Below the pieces are notes generated by a model that was given only the letters and a program-made list of their open reading frames with translations, made no database searches and was not told where the DNA came from. Source: Bacillota bacterium (GTDB lineage Bacteria > Bacillota > Clostridia > Acetivibrionales > DTU013). From it: DNA of 33,453 nucleotides. Positions within the stretch are counted from its first letter, which is position 1, and every line of letters begins with the position of its first letter. The stretch covers positions 1-33,453 of the forward strand of contig JAEYON010000104.1 in NCBI GenBank assembly GCA_023411645.1, given 5' to 3'. Below, one piece after another: positions 32,646-33,453 of the stretch. The translations under genes were made by a program, and so were the position numbers.

Positions 32646-33453
32646 TCATTGCTGAGCGATATTCAATATTTTCCCATCGTCAGGATTGATATACACCAGC
32701 CAGTACCCGAGGGTGCCGTACCTGGGTTTGCTTCTTTGTGTCTGCACCCATGTGCTAAGCTCCCCAAATGGCTTGCTGTCTACCATATGCATGCCAGGTA
32801 CACCGCATACTACATAACGTTTGCCATTCATATGTGTAAAGATGCCAATAATGAGATGTCTGTACTTGTAGTGCGCCAACATTACGGCTGGGTTAAACAT
32901 AAGTGGGGACCGTATATTGTTCTGGTACAGAATGTTATTTAAATTCACCGGATTTGTGACCTTCCACCAATCATAGTCACTTCTGTTACTATGGAAAGGA
33001 TCGCTTTTTTCGAAGTTATTGTCAAGCACGTCTTTTAGCATAGACAGATCTCCGGGGAGCTCAGGCGTAGCCTTTTCCGAGTGGCATACAGTGCATGCTC
33101 CGCAGGGACTTGCCATATTGGGCGCGCTTTGAATAAATGCGCCGCACATATTCCCATTCAAATAAACACATCCTGTATTGATGTTGTTCAGCTCCTGCTG
33201 TGAAGGTTGTAAGTGCTGTACTGGTTGTTCACACTGTACGGGCTGTTCGCACTGTACTGGCTGTTCACACTGTACGGGCTGTTCGCACTGCTGGAACTCT
33301 TCCGGATGCGGTGACTCTTCAGGCTGAAACTTATCACCCGCAATACCCCATTCCGAATTTTCCGATATGATGTCTTCAGCTTCATTTTCAGTCACATGTG
33401 CACTACTGTTCGCATTTTCTTCCGCATTCTCTGTTGTATTCTCTGCCGCATTC
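32646..33453 (-). CDS. Unknown repeat-containing protein, 5'-truncated
   Basis: The frame is open through the window edge. The first in-frame candidate start (GTG 33395) has no ribosome binding site, so the gene begins beyond 33453. The visible N-terminal part is low-complexity (Glu/Asn/Ala repeats such as AENTTENAEENA), followed by four copies of QCEQPV. A Cys-containing middle follows (GCVYLNGNMCGAF, PCGACTVCH). The C-terminal domain of about 130 residues looks globular and conserved (DYDWWKVTNPVNL, KYRHLIIGIFTH, YVVCGVPGMHM, GYWLVYINPDDGKIL). I do not recognise a named family. The acidic repeat tail plus globular domain suggests a surface or spore protein, but this is a guess. It ends about 60 bases before the nfeD palindromes. 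Confidence 0.75.
   Translation of the reverse strand, partial: NAAENTTENAEENANSSAHVTENEAEDIISENSEWGIAGDKFQPEESPHPEEFQQCEQPVQCEQPVQCEQPVQCEQPVQHLQPSQQELNNINTGCVYLNGNMCGAFIQSAPNMASPCGACTVCHSEKATPELPGDLSMLKDVLDNNFEKSDPFHSNRSDYDWWKVTNPVNLNNILYQNNIRSPLMFNPAVMLAHYKYRHLIIGIFTHMNGKRYVVCGVPGMHMVDSKPFGELSTWVQTQRSKPRYGTLGYWLVYINPDDGKILNIAQQ
33216..33287. repeat. 18-bp tandem repeats (four units) in coding sequence
   Basis: Four 18-base units encode QCEQPV. Units alternate between two variants (ending TTCACA and TTCGCA; CTGTACTGG and CTGTACGGG), so units 1+2 and 3+4 form a 36-base higher-order repeat with a single difference. The pattern suggests slippage or unequal crossover of a doublet. Confidence 0.92.

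Noticed and set aside
33216..33287. Short repeats as a CRISPR array
   Set aside because: Units are contiguous without spacers and encode an in-frame peptide repeat; no cas genes are present.

Overview
The window reads as a low-to-mid GC, endospore-forming clostridium (Bacillota, Clostridia; the gene set resembles the Ruminiclostridium/Acetivibrio relatives, but genus is an inference). Evidence: a small acid-soluble spore protein, a YtxC-type sporulation protein, a pyrophosphate-type phosphofructokinase, GGAGG ribosome binding sites before most genes, sigma-A-like promoters, and many families typical of Clostridia (DUF3343, DUF6062, DUF6873, ZapA next to a U32 peptidase, NfeD-flotillin).

Region 1 (1-2115, minus strand): an almost complete group IIC intron with its reverse transcriptase/maturase. 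It sits directly after the intrinsic terminator of a promoter-driven structured RNA that fits 6S RNA. The window starts at or within a base or two of the intron's 3' end, which suggests an assembly break at a multicopy element.

Region 2 (2237-9645): mostly minus-strand housekeeping genes: DUF3343 protein, OGG1-like 8-oxoguanine glycosylase, a Cys-rich DUF6062 protein (plus strand), a DUF4397 protein, an iron alcohol dehydrogenase of the YqhD/BdhA type, a P-loop protein with a C-terminal Asp23-like domain, YtxC, and a DUF6873 protein. A promoter-terminator pair at 7562-7766 outlines a possible small RNA.

Region 3 (9700-11130, plus strand): small genes: a Cys-rich peptide, a DUF378 membrane protein, an alpha/beta SASP and a small membrane zinc-ribbon-like protein. 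YebC (minus) and an orphan histidine kinase (plus) follow.

Region 4 (13404-21728, minus strand): a carbohydrate-type ABC uptake operon: two LplB/LplC-type permeases, a lipoprotein binding protein, an FAD oxidoreductase and a glycerophosphodiester phosphodiesterase. A membrane-anchored AraC regulator lies downstream. No ATPase is encoded, so a shared MsmX-type ATPase is presumably used.

Region 5 (21886-26086): a CoA-binding protein and a YigZ protein in one operon, a NUDIX protein with an altered Nudix box, PPi-phosphofructokinase, and a response regulator whose output domain is a degenerate GGDEF.

Region 6 (26125-33453, minus strand): dUTPase with a repeat-bearing insertion, U32 peptidase, ZapA, flotillin, an NfeD partner that appears to start at CTG and carries a His/Asp-rich segment, and a 5'-truncated repeat-containing protein at the window edge.

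I see no CRISPR array, rRNA, tRNA, prophage or recognisable defence island.
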